Origin: Diplonema japonicum
Taxonomy: Eukaryota > Euglenozoa > Diplonemea > Diplonemida > Diplonemidae
Length of the DNA stretch: 64,000 nt
Assembly: GCA_964019335.1 (NCBI GenBank)
Contig: OZ025648.1
Coordinates: 1,116,001-1,180,000 of the forward strand
Direction of reading: 5' to 3'
The notes under the pieces were generated by a model. That model saw nothing but the letters and a program-made list of their open reading frames with translations, had not been told where the DNA came from and did not search any database. The position numbers were made by a program, and so were the translations under genes. Position 1 is the first letter of the stretch. Each line of letters starts with the position of its first letter. Shown piece after piece: positions 20,573 to 31,539 of the stretch.

Positions 20573-22422
20573 ATGATCTCAAGAAAGCGGCACCGTTGGG
20601 GTACAAATGAGGACAACGAGCAGACTTTGGAAGTAGTGGTGAAGCGCACCAGGCTAGCGCAGCCGCAGACCACGAGGACTGTGAAGGACCTGTTTACGCA
20701 TGTTTTGGAGGACTGCATGAGCTGGCTCAGCGGGGCAGAAATTTGTATGAACGTGAAGCCTGTGTGCAAGAAATGGCGTAAGATTAGCCACTCGAACGGA
20801 GCGTGGGCAGAGGTCAAGAGACGCTGCCTTGCCTTGCGGCAACGTGGCATCCCCCACCCTTGCGACTGTCTCACCCTTGAGCGATTGGATGAGTGTAAAG
20901 AGGATGAATACGCCGAGGCACTTGAGTACTACAAAACCCGTTTCGGCGACAGTGCCGGGCCTGCTACTGAAACCTTCCAAAGCTTTCTCGACAACCTCCC
21001 TCCTGCGGGCGTGATCCACCAGCAGTGGTGGGCATCACCCAAACCAGCACTCCGGCGTGCCCGCACCATGTGGCAAAAGCTTGCTAGCACGCCCTGCATC
21101 CGCTCCGTGGCAATCGGCTCCCAGCACATAGAAGAACACATCAGTTACAAGAACACCTTCACCGACTTCGAGGAGCAGGTGGGCGACCTGTGGCTCACAG
21201 ATCTTTACGTCGCTATGGGCTTCATTCCACCACCACATGAGAACATGTGCGGCTGTGACATGCACACCCTGCCCATCGAGAAGCTGGTCGTCGCTGAACG
21301 GCGCATTCATTGCCCTAGGAAGATGCGGGTCCATACGCAAGAGCACCACCCGTTCTGCTCAGGTGATTACCAACTCAGCGCGAGAGTTAACGGTTACCCC
21401 TCGTGGGTGAGCAGCGGTGAAGTCACCTCCTGGCTGTACTCGTCCCCCAAAGGCGTGTGGACCATAACCAACAGGGATTCCGACTTCGAGAACGGCGCCG
21501 GCCACATTGCCGCAGGGTCGCCCCACAACGGATGGCTGCCCCAAGCAAACAGGGACTGGCTCTACGGGGACGGGAAGGCGTGGTACCCCGACCCCGCCAT
21601 ATCCATCAGAGGGGTTCCGGAGCCGAAGCTGTTCTTCAAGGACCAGTCAGAGGTCACGCCCCGCATGCGTGCTTCCATTATAGGGTGGCTGTCCGACATT
21701 CAATCCTATCAGAGAATGCCCCTCCAGATGCACACTTTGTTCCTGGCGGTAAAAATATCTGACAACTTCTTTGCTTGCAGGAACGTCGCAAAGAGTGACA
21801 TGCAGCTTGTGGCTTGTGGTGCTACGCTGCTCGCGGCCAGCGCTGAGAACGTTTTACTGACGAAAGCGGGGGAACCTGGGGGGTCGTTGCTGGAGTGGAT
21901 GTACCACCTGACGGAGGGGTACACGAAGGAACAGATCGCCTCGAAGCATGCGGAGATACTCCAGGTGCTGGGCACCGACATCACACGCAGCCCTACTATT
22001 TACTTGTTCCTAGAAAGGTACCTCAGTATGGTGAGGGACTCCGGCTACTTCGACCAAAGCATCCAGGATGCGGCTGAGTACATCTCTGAGCTTGGGCTGC
22101 TGCAGTACGACCTGGTGGCCAGATACAGGCCGTCGGTCATTGCTGCAGCTGCGCTGTTGGTGGCCATACGGACCCTGCCAGTCCCTGACATCCCTTGCGC
22201 CCATGAGCTTCGCCTGCTCGACATCGATGTTGAGTCGTGTGCCTCCGAGCTGTTGAAGCAGGTATGAGTCGAATGTTATTAGCAATCACAACGCAGCTTT
22301 ACTCCAGACCAAAGCCTCTTCCTTCTTACAAGAAGAATTTAATCTGCAAGTATTCCACCTCCGCTCATGGGAAGATAGCACTGGTGTACGAGTCCCTTGC
22401 AGATATTGACCCTACGTGCTGA
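20573..22422 (+). CDS. F-box/cyclin protein, cyclin F-like (two exons)
   Basis: Exons 20573-22261 and 22297-22422, 604 residues. Residues about 35-85 resemble an F-box (LFTHVLEDCMSWLSGAEICM ... VCKKWRKISHS). Residues about 360-475 are a cyclin N-terminal box (MRASIIGWLSDIQSYQRMPL, FLAVKISDNFF, LQLVACGATLLAASAENV), and the second cyclin fold follows. The combination is that of cyclin F, a substrate receptor of SCF ubiquitin ligase, so a cell-cycle ubiquitination role is inferred. Between the F-box and the cyclin fold lie about 270 residues of unknown sequence. The short last exon restores the cyclin ending (CKYSTSAHGKIALVYESL). The start follows CTAACAG. Confidence 0.8.
22262..22296 (+). other. 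Intron, 35 nt (F-box/cyclin gene)
   Basis: Donor GTATGA, acceptor ACGCAG, phase 0. An alternative AG at 22307 would give a frame without the cyclin-like ending. Confidence 0.7.
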
Positions 22423-22983
22423 GGGATGAGGGGCCTTTATCCTGATGTTGCGGTATGCTGCAAAAAAAAGCAACACGCTGTTTAAAAACACAAATAGACG
22501 TCACCTTGTTTATTCTACACCCCTGACCTCTGACCTTTTTTTTTGCACGCCGACCTGGGGCTAAGACGATTGATGATGGTTTCTAGCAAAATTCGTTTTT
22601 TTTTCCTATGTAAACGGGTAATACTGGTCTTGGTGGAATTTAATGGAAGGGGGAAAGAAAGAAGCGAAATAAAACCCTGATGTGTATGTGTGTGTGGGTG
22701 ATTTTTATTGCTTTGTGAAATCCATTTTTGAGGACATATTTTCTCCACCCAGTATTACTCTGATTACTTTTAGTGGGGTACCGGAGGCTGTGTTTTGCTG
22801 GGGGTGGCTGCAGCACTCTGCACACAAGCCCCGCGGTGAAGACACACGCCCTGGTACTGCCCGCAATTCTTTATATTGTACATGTATTGTTTAGCCCTCC
22901 TCTTTTGATATGTTTCGTTGAGGTACCCTCGTATTATTTGGTTTTCTTTTTTTTTGATCGTGCAATTCAACTCCTTCAGCACT
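22423..22983. other. Spacer before the ankyrin gene
   Basis: Contains a short GT-rich patch (22680-22700) and T runs. It ends in a pyrimidine tract with CTCCTTCAG at 22971-22979, four bases before the next ATG. No gene is seen. Confidence 0.5.
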
Positions 22984-24933
22984 ATGGATGCCGCGGGGTT
23001 CTTCAGAGCGCTGAAGGCAGGCGACACGGAGAAAACACTGGATATGTTAGAGGGCCAGCACGGAAAGGAGTATGCTGGGCTTCGGGATGCTGGAAGGAGG
23101 GGGTCAAGGCCGCTTCACTGGGCAGCCTACTTGGGGAATGTAAGTGTTTGTGAGAAGCTGGTAGAGAAGAGAGCTGGTCTACGGGCAGTGGAGAGGGACG
23201 GGAAGACCGCGTTGCATGTGGCAGCAGCTGAGGGACACCTTAAAGTGGTGATCGTGCTGTTGTCTGCTTTGAAGGACCAGGACCTTGCAACCCCTATGAA
23301 CGAGTACCAGTGGAGCCCACGCACGCTGTCTACCAGGAATGGCCATGAGGAGATCGCAAAACTGCTCTCTGTTGCCTTCCCTAGTACCTCCCCTGAGGAC
23401 CACGACCTCACCACCAATACACTTAGCGAGCGACTCAAGCACTTCAAATCCGTATCGTCCATCCTCGCATCCCAGTTCAGCTCCCAAAAAGATGCCCTTC
23501 TCCGTGCCTCCCGTCTTGCTTTCGAGCGCCGCAGCCACGAGGCTACTCTCCTCGGGTCCCTTAAGATGGGGGTGAAGTCTATTGTGGACGACTGCTTGAA
23601 GGACACTCCCCGTGACCATGACAAGATATCAAAAGAGACGGAGGAGTACGAAAGGGAGCTGTGGCGCAGGGTAAAACGGGACGAAGAAAGAAAAAGGGAG
23701 GAAGGGCGGAAGAGGTTCCAAGTTCAGATGGAGCGAGCAAGAGAAGAAACAAGGAAGCAAAGAAGCGTCTTGGAAAAACAGCTCCAGAAGGAACAACAAG
23801 AAGAGGTAAAGGAGCTACGAGAGGCGTGGGGGAGACACGAAGCGATACGAAACTTCGAACACACAATATTCATCAGCGGCGAGAAATGCTGCGACAGGTA
23901 CGAGATGACAGTGGAGGAAAGGGAAGGCTTCCCCGTGTGGGAGACGAGTGACGGGAGCAGGCTGTATTCAGAAAACGGGAGGTGGGTGGCCACTTCGCGA
24001 GGGGGCATGCTGTTTCGGTCGGCGGTGCACGACACAAAGTCCCCCACTTGCGTGCACCCTTGGAAGGATGCTGACGGCATCACTTCAGAAGTGACGTGTC
24101 ATGCTGAGACAGGTGAGTACATGACGTTCACAGTGACGAAGCTACGGTGTGTCCCTCCGATGGTGAACCCCGGCGATATCCATCTGCGGGTGCAGCACAA
24201 GTCAACCGGCATCACACACAACCCACCCCTGCACTCGACTGTAGAACTAGAGACATCTACGGGAGGGTCATGCGTAGTGTCTCTGTATGTCCCCGGTGTG
24301 TGGGAAACCTTGCTGGGAACTGGAACGGTCGATTTGTGTACAGGTTCGCAATGGGTCAAGGTAGCTGGTGACCTTGCTGTCTTCATCAAGGTGTCGCAGC
24401 ACGCCCTGCCGAGACGGCCGCAGAGAGGTGACACGCTGCACGCTGTGATGCCTGCTGAGAGTGTTGCGATGTCGCTTGTTGTGGTCTCTGCGTGGGGGCT
24501 ACCTTCCTTGGGGTTCTTCTCATTAGACCTCAAGGCCTATGTGAAGATACGCTACGCAGATGAGGAGCTCAAGACTACTGTGGAGGAGTCTGCAAGTCTT
24601 GAGTGGAAGGAGCCGTTCACCTTTACCTGCCCGTCGGACAGGTCCATCCTGCTCACGGTGTGCCATGCGTCTTTGGTGGGTGTTGACCAGGAGATTGCAT
24701 CATGCACCCTGCCCCCCACTTCAAAAGGCGACCAGGAGTTGTCGCTCGCTCCGTCGGGCAAGCTGCGTGTCGTCTGGTCCAAAGACAGCCAAAAGTCTCC
24801 CACGCCTTCCAAGGCTTCTGCATTGTGTGCCGACATGTGGGTTGAGCGAGAGCAGAGCGACGGGGAGGACGACGATTCTGAGGGAACTGCTTCCTTCGGC
24901 ACCTTTGCTTCATTAGAATGGATGGAGACATAG
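22984..24933 (+). CDS. Ankyrin repeat, coiled-coil and C2-like protein
   Basis: A 649-residue protein. Residues 1-150 contain about four ankyrin repeats (clearest: GSRPLHWAAYLGNVSVCEKL and GKTALHVAAAEGHLKVVIVL). Residues about 215-290 are a charged coiled coil. A beta-rich middle follows (FPVWETSDGSRLYSENGRW, then a lipocalin- or tubby-like pattern I cannot name). Residues about 490-600 resemble a C2 domain (MSLVVVSAWGLPSLGF ... LDLKAYVKIRY ... LEWKEPFTF ... ILLTVCHASLVG). The aspartate loops of Ca2+-binding C2 domains are not obvious, so lipid or protein binding without calcium is more likely. ATG 22984 follows CTCCTTCAG by four bases; the frame upstream begins with TTG. The tail is acidic. 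Confidence 0.75.
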   Translation: MDAAGFFRALKAGDTEKTLDMLEGQHGKEYAGLRDAGRRGSRPLHWAAYLGNVSVCEKLVEKRAGLRAVERDGKTALHVAAAEGHLKVVIVLLSALKDQDLATPMNEYQWSPRTLSTRNGHEEIAKLLSVAFPSTSPEDHDLTTNTLSERLKHFKSVSSILASQFSSQKDALLRASRLAFERRSHEATLLGSLKMGVKSIVDDCLKDTPRDHDKISKETEEYERELWRRVKRDEERKREEGRKRFQVQMERAREETRKQRSVLEKQLQKEQQEEVKELREAWGRHEAIRNFEHTIFISGEKCCDRYEMTVEEREGFPVWETSDGSRLYSENGRWVATSRGGMLFRSAVHDTKSPTCVHPWKDADGITSEVTCHAETGEYMTFTVTKLRCVPPMVNPGDIHLRVQHKSTGITHNPPLHSTVELETSTGGSCVVSLYVPGVWETLLGTGTVDLCTGSQWVKVAGDLAVFIKVSQHALPRRPQRGDTLHAVMPAESVAMSLVVVSAWGLPSLGFFSLDLKAYVKIRYADEELKTTVEESASLEWKEPFTFTCPSDRSILLTVCHASLVGVDQEIASCTLPPTSKGDQELSLAPSGKLRVVWSKDSQKSPTPSKASALCADMWVEREQSDGEDDDSEGTASFGTFASLEWMET

Positions 24934-25047
24934 TAGCGTTGCTGCTTATTTCCGTAAGCAGCTCACTGTAATATTTAAGTAAGAATTGCTGCTTTTTTCT
25001 TTTTTGTACATTTTAGTTTTTACCCCCACCAGGGAATACATTAAAGA

Positions 25048-25459
25048 ATGAAGGGACTGACCCACAACTTGCTGGCGTGCCTGAAGTGCAGTGCGTTCCC
25101 TTTGAAACTGACGGTGTCTGAGGCCGATCAGCTGGAGTGTGAATTCGATGCAGAGCACGTGGTGAGGATACTGCCCAAACTGGACTGGAAGGGCCTCGTG
25201 GCGCTTGCGGCAGATTTGAAAGAATTTTTGGATGTATGTTTGAAATACACGAAATAACAATCGCTAGGCTGATGTCGCCGCCCTGCCCGCAGAGATGCCT
25301 GAAGATATTCACAAGAACGAGCCCGTGCTGCGCACCCTGCACCACCTCACAATGGAGATCAAGGTGCAGAACGGTTCCCTTGAGTGCCCTTCGTGCTCTA
25401 CAAAATTTCAAATTAAGGACAGCATACCCAACATGGTGCTGAACGAAGCTGGCGAATAA
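25048..25459 (+). CDS. TRM112 methyltransferase activator (two exons)
   Basis: Exons 25048-25233 and 25295-25459 give 116 residues. Orthologue of Trm112/TRMT112, the obligate small partner that stabilises several SAM methyltransferases acting on tRNA, rRNA and release factor. The start MKGLTHNLLAC matches the family start, and ILPKLDWKGLV and the ending SIPNMVLNEAGE match the rest. Two CxxC pairs (CLKC near residue 11 and CPSC near residue 94) can form the zinc site known in yeast Trm112. The usual length is 115-135. It follows the ankyrin gene by 114 bases and precedes SMC1 by 200. The acceptor CACCAG lies 15 bases before the ATG. Confidence 0.95.
25234..25294 (+). other. Intron, 61 nt (TRM112)
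   Basis: Donor GTATGT, acceptor GCAGAG with the last AG used, phase 0. It joins LKEFLD to MPEDIHKN, giving the complete TRM112 fold. Confidence 0.85.
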
Positions 25460-25659
25460 TTTGCATGACGACATATGGTTACGAGAATGATCTGTTTTTT
25501 TTTCTCATTTTTTCATTTCCAGTGTATTAATTGTGAGGCCGCTTGCCCCCTCATAAACAAGCACAGCCTACCCAAGAGATCATCAATTGTCATCTTTATT
25601 CGGTACCCCTGGAAACCAGGCACGTCCCATACTCACATAGGAAACAACACGTAGTCAAG

Positions 25660-28600
25660 ATGCCCAGCACGGCCTCGAGTGGGTCGCCAGGCCACATTGA
25701 GAGTCTGGAGATCACAGATTTCAAGAGTTACAAGGGGACGCACTACATTGGGCCGTTTAGAGACTTCACGTGCATTATCGGGCCCAATGGGAGCGGGAAG
25801 AGCAACATCATGGACTCCATCTCGTTTGTCTTGGGGATCAAGACGGTCAACATGCGTGCAGCGAACCTAAAGGACCTCGTGTACAGCGTGGAAACAGGTG
25901 CAGCAAAGAAGGCGACTGTGAAGCTATTCTTCGCGGTCTCTGGCTCCAAGAAGATTGTGTTTCAGCGAACAGTGACCACTGCTGGTGTCACCGAGTACTC
26001 AGTCGACGCCAAGGTGGTTTCGTGGCCAAAATACGAGGAGACTCTGAGGGAGTACAACATCCTGGCAGAAACGAGAAACTGTCTCATCTTTCAGGGCGAA
26101 GTCGAGAGCATGGCCCACAAGTCACCCAAGGAGATCACTGAGATGATCGAGACAGTAGCAGGATCCGCAGAGCTTAAAAAAGAATACGAGAAGAAGCGGA
26201 AGGAATACCAAGACGCGTCGGACGTCCTGCGCCAGACCTCCAGAAACAAGCACCGCACAGGGATCGAGAAGAACACGCTGAAGCTGCACAAAGAAGAGGC
26301 TCAAAGGTACCACACCCTCATGAAAGATTTAAGTATGTTATCGTCACACAATCAAAGATCCAACACCGACAGGTCTGTTAAAGGTGGAGCACGCCATGCT
26401 TCAGTTCTACAACATTGAAACAGGCATCGTCGCCTCGAAGAAGTTCATGTCAGTGGCGAAGACTGGTGTGATGAACAGTGACAAGGCGTTCGGTGAGGTC
26501 GAGAGCAGCGCCAAGGAAGTCAAGCAGCGGATCGCGACCCTCCATGGAGAGCACTTGAAACATCACAAGCTTGACAAAGACTACACACAACAGCTGATGG
26601 TTAAGAAGCGCATCAGTGCAGAGAAGGATGCAGAGAGCAAGATGATGCAGCTCAAAGTCAGCAAGCTGCAGACACAGCTCAAGTCAGCAAAAGAAGAAGG
26701 CGAGAAGGCGAGCGAGAGGCTTAAGAGCTTGGAAACCGACCTGAAGGAACAGGAGGTAATTATGACAGCACACGAGAAGAAGTGGAAAGAAGAAGACAAA
26801 CAAGGTGCTCTGTCTGAGACGGACATCGCTGAGTTCAAGAAGCTGCGATCAATCGCTCAAGAGGAGACTTCGGGGCTCACGCAGGAGCTGAAGCAACATG
26901 AACGAAACCTGGAACACGCGAGACACCAGAAGGCCAGCTACGAAGAAGTGAAGAGGGACAACGAGAAGAGGCTCCATGCTGCTCACGAAAAGATAATCAC
27001 GTTCAAGAAGAAGGAGGACGAAGCTACAGGTCAGGGCGGTGCAGCTAAGGAACAAAAGGAAGAATGGAACTCTGAATTGATGCAGGTCAAAGGACTAATC
27101 CAGCGACAGAAGGAAGAGCTGCAAAAGAAGGAGCAGCAACTGAAGCAGGTGACCGACGAGGTGGCCAGCATCAGGAGCGACAGAGATGAGAGCAAGTCAT
27201 CGCTGCGCATGAAGCAGGCACTCGAGGACATGATGGAGCTTTACAGCGGTGTGAAGGGAAGGTTATGCGACCTTATCACCATTCCTAACAAGAAGCATCG
27301 TGTGGCCGTGACAGTTGCCCTTGGGAGACACATGGAGGCCATCGTCACAGACAACGACAGAACAGCCCATGAATGCGTGCAGTACCTGAAAGACCAGAGG
27401 ATTGGCACCTTATCATTCATCCCCCTACCGTCCGTCCGCGGAAAAGAAGTCACCGACCAGCACAGGGTCCTGGGTGGCACCGCTACACCCGTGGCCGACT
27501 GCATCACTTGCGAGTCCTGGTTGGACCCGGCCATCAAGTATGCCATTGGGCAGACCATCCTCGTTGACGATCTAAAGGAAGGGCAACAAGTGGCGTGGGA
27601 AAAGTCAAGCAGGCACAAGGTTGTCACCTTGGACGGTACAGTGCTTCAGAAGAACGGTGTGATGACCGGTGGTGCCGCAAGTATCGAGAACCGTGCGAGG
27701 AAGTTCGACGAAAAGCTCCTGGAAGGGAAGAAGGAAAAGCGCGACAGGCTTGCGATTGAAGTACGAAGCCTGCACACTGACATCCTTAGGGCCGACGAGA
27801 AGGAGCGCGACCTGTCAGCGCAGGTGGACGCACAGAAGCAAAAGGAAGTGTTCTACAAAACTGATATACAGCAGTGGTCTAGCAAAAGGAAGGAGCTCGA
27901 GGATGAACTCAAGAGGCTGAAGGCTGAAGAGAAAGACACCTTTGGGCCGAAGCTGGAGGCTTTGGAAAAGGAGATACAGAGTCTAGAGAAACAGGTTGAT
28001 AAAATACAGGGCAAGATCACAGTTGAGGAGAGTAAGATATTCGGTGCATTCGGAGAGCGTGTAAAAATCAGGGATGTCAGGGACTACGAAAGGCGAGAGC
28101 TCAACAAAGAAAAAGACCGAGCTGCCAAGAGAGCGGAGGTGAGGTCTGTGATAAACAGGCTGATGGCGCAGTCGGACTTCGAGAAGAGAAGAGAAAGGCC
28201 TATTTCGCCTGCTGAGCTCACAGCACAACTGAAAAAGCTGGAGGAAGACACGAAAGCAAAAAGAAAAGATTCAGAGAACCGAGCGAAGGAAGAAGAAGAG
28301 CTTGAGAAGCGCTCGGCCAAGACTAAGGAGAAGATCGAATCAAATGGAAAGGATCTGCGCACCGCCGAGACAGAACTGAAGAAGCTGAAGAAAGAACTCA
28401 GTATGAAGACAGCGGACAGAGAGGCAGCCTTGAAGAAACAGCAGCAACTGCTCACCCTTCAAGAGAAGCTAAGGTCGCAGAGGAACCGACTGAGGTCAAG
28501 GTGCGTCGCAGAAGACGTTGACCTTCCCAACGTATCGCTCGTTGACTTAAGCAAAAGGAAAAGGAAGCGAGAACACACAGAGAGCGACCTGGGGAGCAAT

Positions 28601-29542
28601 AAGGGAGGGTCCGGCAAGCACGTGGAGGAATTAGAGAGCACCACCGACGCTGAGGGCTTTGTCACTGTATCGGAGGTCTTCATTGAGGGACAACCGAATG
28701 ACGAGAAGACAACCAGCGACCTTGGTAAACAGTCAGCCAAGAATATGACCGCGCTTGACTTCACGAAAATGAAGGAATCCCTAAGGTCCGCTGTGCGCAA
28801 GGGCAAGGAGTCCTACTTGGAGCAGCTCACCATCCTTGACCACGCGATTGAAGAGAAGCTCGACGCCATTGACAGGCTCATCCCTAACATGAAAATTGAC
28901 GACAAGAAGATGAAGGGCATCGAGGGCGAGATGAAGAAGACTACTGACAACTGGTTGGACGCTCAAGAGAAGCAGAAGAAGGCACACCTCTCCTTCATAA
29001 AGGTGAAGGAGAAGAGGTATGCTAGGTTCACCAGAGCGTTCGAGATAATCTCAAACTCGATCTCTGCTGTGTACCAGCTGTTGACGCAAGGCACCAGCGG
29101 AGATGCCAAAGGTGTTGCCTTCATCACATCTGATGAGCTAGAAGAGCCGTACTTGGGTGGGACGAAGTTCTCAGCAGTGCCGCCCACGAAGCGTTACCGT
29201 GAAATGGAGTCGCTTTCAGGTGGCGAGAAGACGGTTGCTGCGTTGGCGCTCCTCTTCGCCATTCACAAGGTGTGCCCTTCGCCGTTCTTCGTCCTTGATG
29301 AGGTGGATGCCGCCCTCGACAAAGGGAACGTGGACAAGGTCATCAACTACGTGCAGAAGACATGCACCAACACACAGTTCCTGGTCATTAGTCTCAAGGT
29401 ATGCTTTGTGTTTGTAGTCCTATGATTTTTTATTCCGCAGGACACGTTTTACCAGACTGCTAGTAGTCTCGTCGGTGTTCACAAGGTCAGACTCAACCAC
29501 TCCTCCGCAGTCAAGACCCTGGATCTTACTCAGTACGAATGA
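25660..29542 (+). CDS. SMC1 cohesin subunit (three exons)
   Basis: Exons 25660-26332, 26373-29398 and 29441-29542, about 1266 residues. SMC1 is the cohesin ATPase that entraps sister chromatids with SMC3. The Walker A is CIIGPNGSGKSNIMD near residue 40. A first coiled coil leads to the hinge (YSGVKGRLCDLITIPNKKHR, residues about 525-650), and the returning coil ends in the C head. The C-terminal signature LSGGEKTVAALALLFAIH and Walker B PFFVLDEVDAALD are intact, and the family-specific EPYLGG ... KRYREMESLSGGEKT identifies SMC1 rather than other SMCs. The last exon supplies ASSLVGVHK ... TLDLTQYE, the usual SMC1 end. ATG 25660 follows CACGTAG. Confidence 0.97.
26333..26372 (+). other. Intron, 40 nt (SMC1, first)
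   Basis: Donor GTATGT, acceptor ACCGACAG, phase 1. It restores the coiled coil across LMKDL-S-LLKVEHAM. Confidence 0.9.
29399..29440 (+). other. Intron, 42 nt (SMC1, second)
   Basis: Donor GTATGC, acceptor ATTCCGCAG, phase 0. It restores the conserved C-terminal head sequence. Confidence 0.93.
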
Positions 29543-29705
29543 GATCCCCCCCCCCTCCTTAGATCTTCCTATAGAGTGCATTTTTTAACCCATTCTCTTC
29601 TTTTGGTTGTAACCTACCCAATGTGTGCTTTTTCTTTTTAGGCGATCATGTCACATACTGCAGGTTCCCTTCAAAGACATCTTTTAATAAGGCATTTCTT
29701 AGTGC

Positions 29706-29738
<33 letters not shown>

Positions 29739-30087
29739 GAGAAAGAAATGGGCGGGGGGGAGAAAAGAGAATTTAAGCCATGCAATGTGGTCCGTTCCCC
29801 GTTCCCCTTCTCAAAGCAACTAGATGAATGGGGGGAGAAAAGGAATGAATCAGCGAAAAGGTCGGGTAAAGGGTTTTCTCTTATTACTTTTTTTTCCTGC
29901 GCTGCCGACCCTTTCTTCTAATCCTCCCATCTGTTATGCCAGCTCTTCAGTTGGTGTGGCATTTCCCCCTTTTATTTACTCCCCTTTTTTAGATCTCGCT
30001 TCCTCCCTATTTTTTTCATTCAGTTCTTATTTTCTTTTCTGACCTGTACGGGCACGTCGATGTTTCCTCTTCTTTAGGACAGATTCG
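29543..30087. other. Spacer with dispersed motif and 30-base A run
   Basis: A copy of the dispersed motif (CACATACTGCAGGTTCCCTT) lies at 29652-29671. It is followed by an A run of about 32 bases near 29706. T-rich tracts lead to CTTCTTTAG at 30077, ten bases before the next ATG. Confidence 0.45.
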
Positions 30088-30963
30088 ATGGGTAGATATT
30101 GGTACGCGGTGGCACGGGGTAGGAGAACAGGAGTATACGAGACTTGGGGTGATGCAGAGGATAATGTAAGAGGGTACAGTGGCGCAAAGTACAAGAAATT
30201 CTCAAGCAGGAGTGAAGCACAGGAATGGGCTAATGGAGGGGAGCCTGAACAGGACGAGGGCTACGCAAGGGAGCCTGTACAGAACACGAGTTATGCAAGA
30301 GCGCCTGTACAGGACAGGAGCTATGCAAGAGCGCCTGTACAGGACAGGGACTATGCAAGGGAGCGTGATTATGACAGACGCACCCGAGCTTATGAAATGC
30401 CTACTCAAACACACAGGTCCAGCAACGACCTGTACTATGATGCAATCGAGCAAGAACAAGGAGAAGCTTCAGAGCCCGATGAATGTGTTCCCACTCAGCC
30501 CATCTACCCGCGAGAGACGCGTAGATCCTACAGAGCACCAGAAACACCTCAAAACAGCCGTATGACCATGTACTTCGATGGTGCTAGCAAGGGCAACCCA
30601 GGCAGGTCTGGTGCTGGTGCGTGGCTATCGGATGGGCGCACATGCAAGTGGACAGTCACACACCCCATACCTGGCTCGGCTACGAACAACGAGGCTGAGT
30701 ACTACGGTCTTGTGGAGGGACTTCGCAAGGCTTGCGATACCGGGGTGGCGAAGCTGCATGTGAAGGGTGACAGCGACCTCATTATCAAACAGATGCAGGG
30801 CATCTACAAGGTGCGTAGCCCTGGTCTGACGCCACTCCACAACCAAGCCATGGACATGGTGAACAAGATCAGGAGGCGTAACGGTGCAGAGGTTACTTTC
30901 GAACACATCCCCAGGGGGCAGAATGCAAGGGCCGATGAGCTAGCAAATCGTGCGGTTAGGTAA
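30088..30963 (+). CDS. Ribonuclease H1
   Basis: Degrades the RNA strand of RNA/DNA hybrids. Residues 1-50 are the hybrid-binding domain found at the N-terminus of eukaryotic RNase H1 (YWYAVARGRRTGVYETW ... YKKFSSRSEAQEWA). A linker follows with four 10-residue repeats of the type PVQDRSYARA. The catalytic domain is residues about 150-291. The acidic residues are all visible: FDGASKGNPG (first Asp), NNEAEYYGL (Glu), KGDSDLII (Asp) and RADELAN (last Asp), with HIPRGQN as the basic loop. No mitochondrial presequence precedes ATG 30088, so a nuclear enzyme is likelier. The length of 291 is close to the family norm. Confidence 0.95.
   Translation: MGRYWYAVARGRRTGVYETWGDAEDNVRGYSGAKYKKFSSRSEAQEWANGGEPEQDEGYAREPVQNTSYARAPVQDRSYARAPVQDRDYARERDYDRRTRAYEMPTQTHRSSNDLYYDAIEQEQGEASEPDECVPTQPIYPRETRRSYRAPETPQNSRMTMYFDGASKGNPGRSGAGAWLSDGRTCKWTVTHPIPGSATNNEAEYYGLVEGLRKACDTGVAKLHVKGDSDLIIKQMQGIYKVRSPGLTPLHNQAMDMVNKIRRRNGAEVTFEHIPRGQNARADELANRAVR
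30248..30367 (+). repeat. 30-bp tandem repeats in RNase H1 linker
   Basis: Four imperfect copies of a 30-base unit containing CCTGTACAGGACAGG encode the peptide PVQDRSYARA and variants. The repeat keeps frame. Confidence 0.85.
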
Positions 30964-31057
30964 TAGCAAGCGTCTTCTGACGAAACCCTTTCAGGCTTTG
31001 TGAGGGATACATAGATTATTTTCACCTAGCTACAAGTGTTACGCATCCATAGGAGAC

Positions 31058-31480
31058 ATGCCTGTCTTGAAGTACCAAGCAGTGTCGTATGAGGTCCCGT
31101 CGGCCACCACAGTTGGGTGTCTTCAGGACTGGGTGGTAGAACACCTTGGGATCCCCAAGGCATTCCAGAAGCTGGTGATGAAGGGTAAGCAGCTGGTGGA
31201 CGAAACGGCGGTACTTGACGTTAAGGCTAAGGTAATGCTGCTGGGAAACAGCTATGATGCCAAAGGGGCAGGCGAGGCGATCAGCAAGTGCTGCAGCAAC
31301 GCAACAAAGTTCCTCGCCGATACACGCAGCAAAGGGGCTGTTACTGAGACCACGGCAGCAGAGTGCAAAAAGCTCTTAGAGGAGTTGTTTAGCTTCAACA
31401 TACCCGAGGGGGTTGAAAGCTTCAAGGAACGTGAAATGGTAGCTAAGAAGTTGCGTAATATACTAGGAGCAAGTGGCTAG
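31058..31480 (+). CDS. Ubiquitin-like, BAG-type protein
   Basis: A 140-residue protein. Residues 1-70 have the ubiquitin-like pattern seen in BAG-family and related proteins: TTVGCLQDWVVEHLGIPKAFQKLVMKGKQL, ending AKVMLLGN in the place of the usual KVMLIG. There is no terminal Gly-Gly, so it is a domain and not a modifier. Residues 75-138 are helical and could be a short BAG domain (TRSKGAVTETTAAECKKLLE, then MVAKKLRNIL), which would make it an Hsp70 nucleotide-exchange co-chaperone. That second part is inference. It lies 94 bases after RNase H1 and only 59 before the next ATG. Confidence 0.7.
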   Translation: MPVLKYQAVSYEVPSATTVGCLQDWVVEHLGIPKAFQKLVMKGKQLVDETAVLDVKAKVMLLGNSYDAKGAGEAISKCCSNATKFLADTRSKGAVTETTAAECKKLLEELFSFNIPEGVESFKEREMVAKKLRNILGASG

Positions 31481-31539
31481 AACAAGTTGTTTTCTTGTAC
31501 ACTGCTAAATATACGACAAAACACAGGGTGGGGTGGTTG

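Noticed and set aside
21752-21783. Possible intron (GTAAAA...TTGCAG) in the cyclin N-terminal box
   Set aside because: The sequence reads through as conserved cyclin (FLAVKISDNFF), and removal of 32 bases would break the frame.
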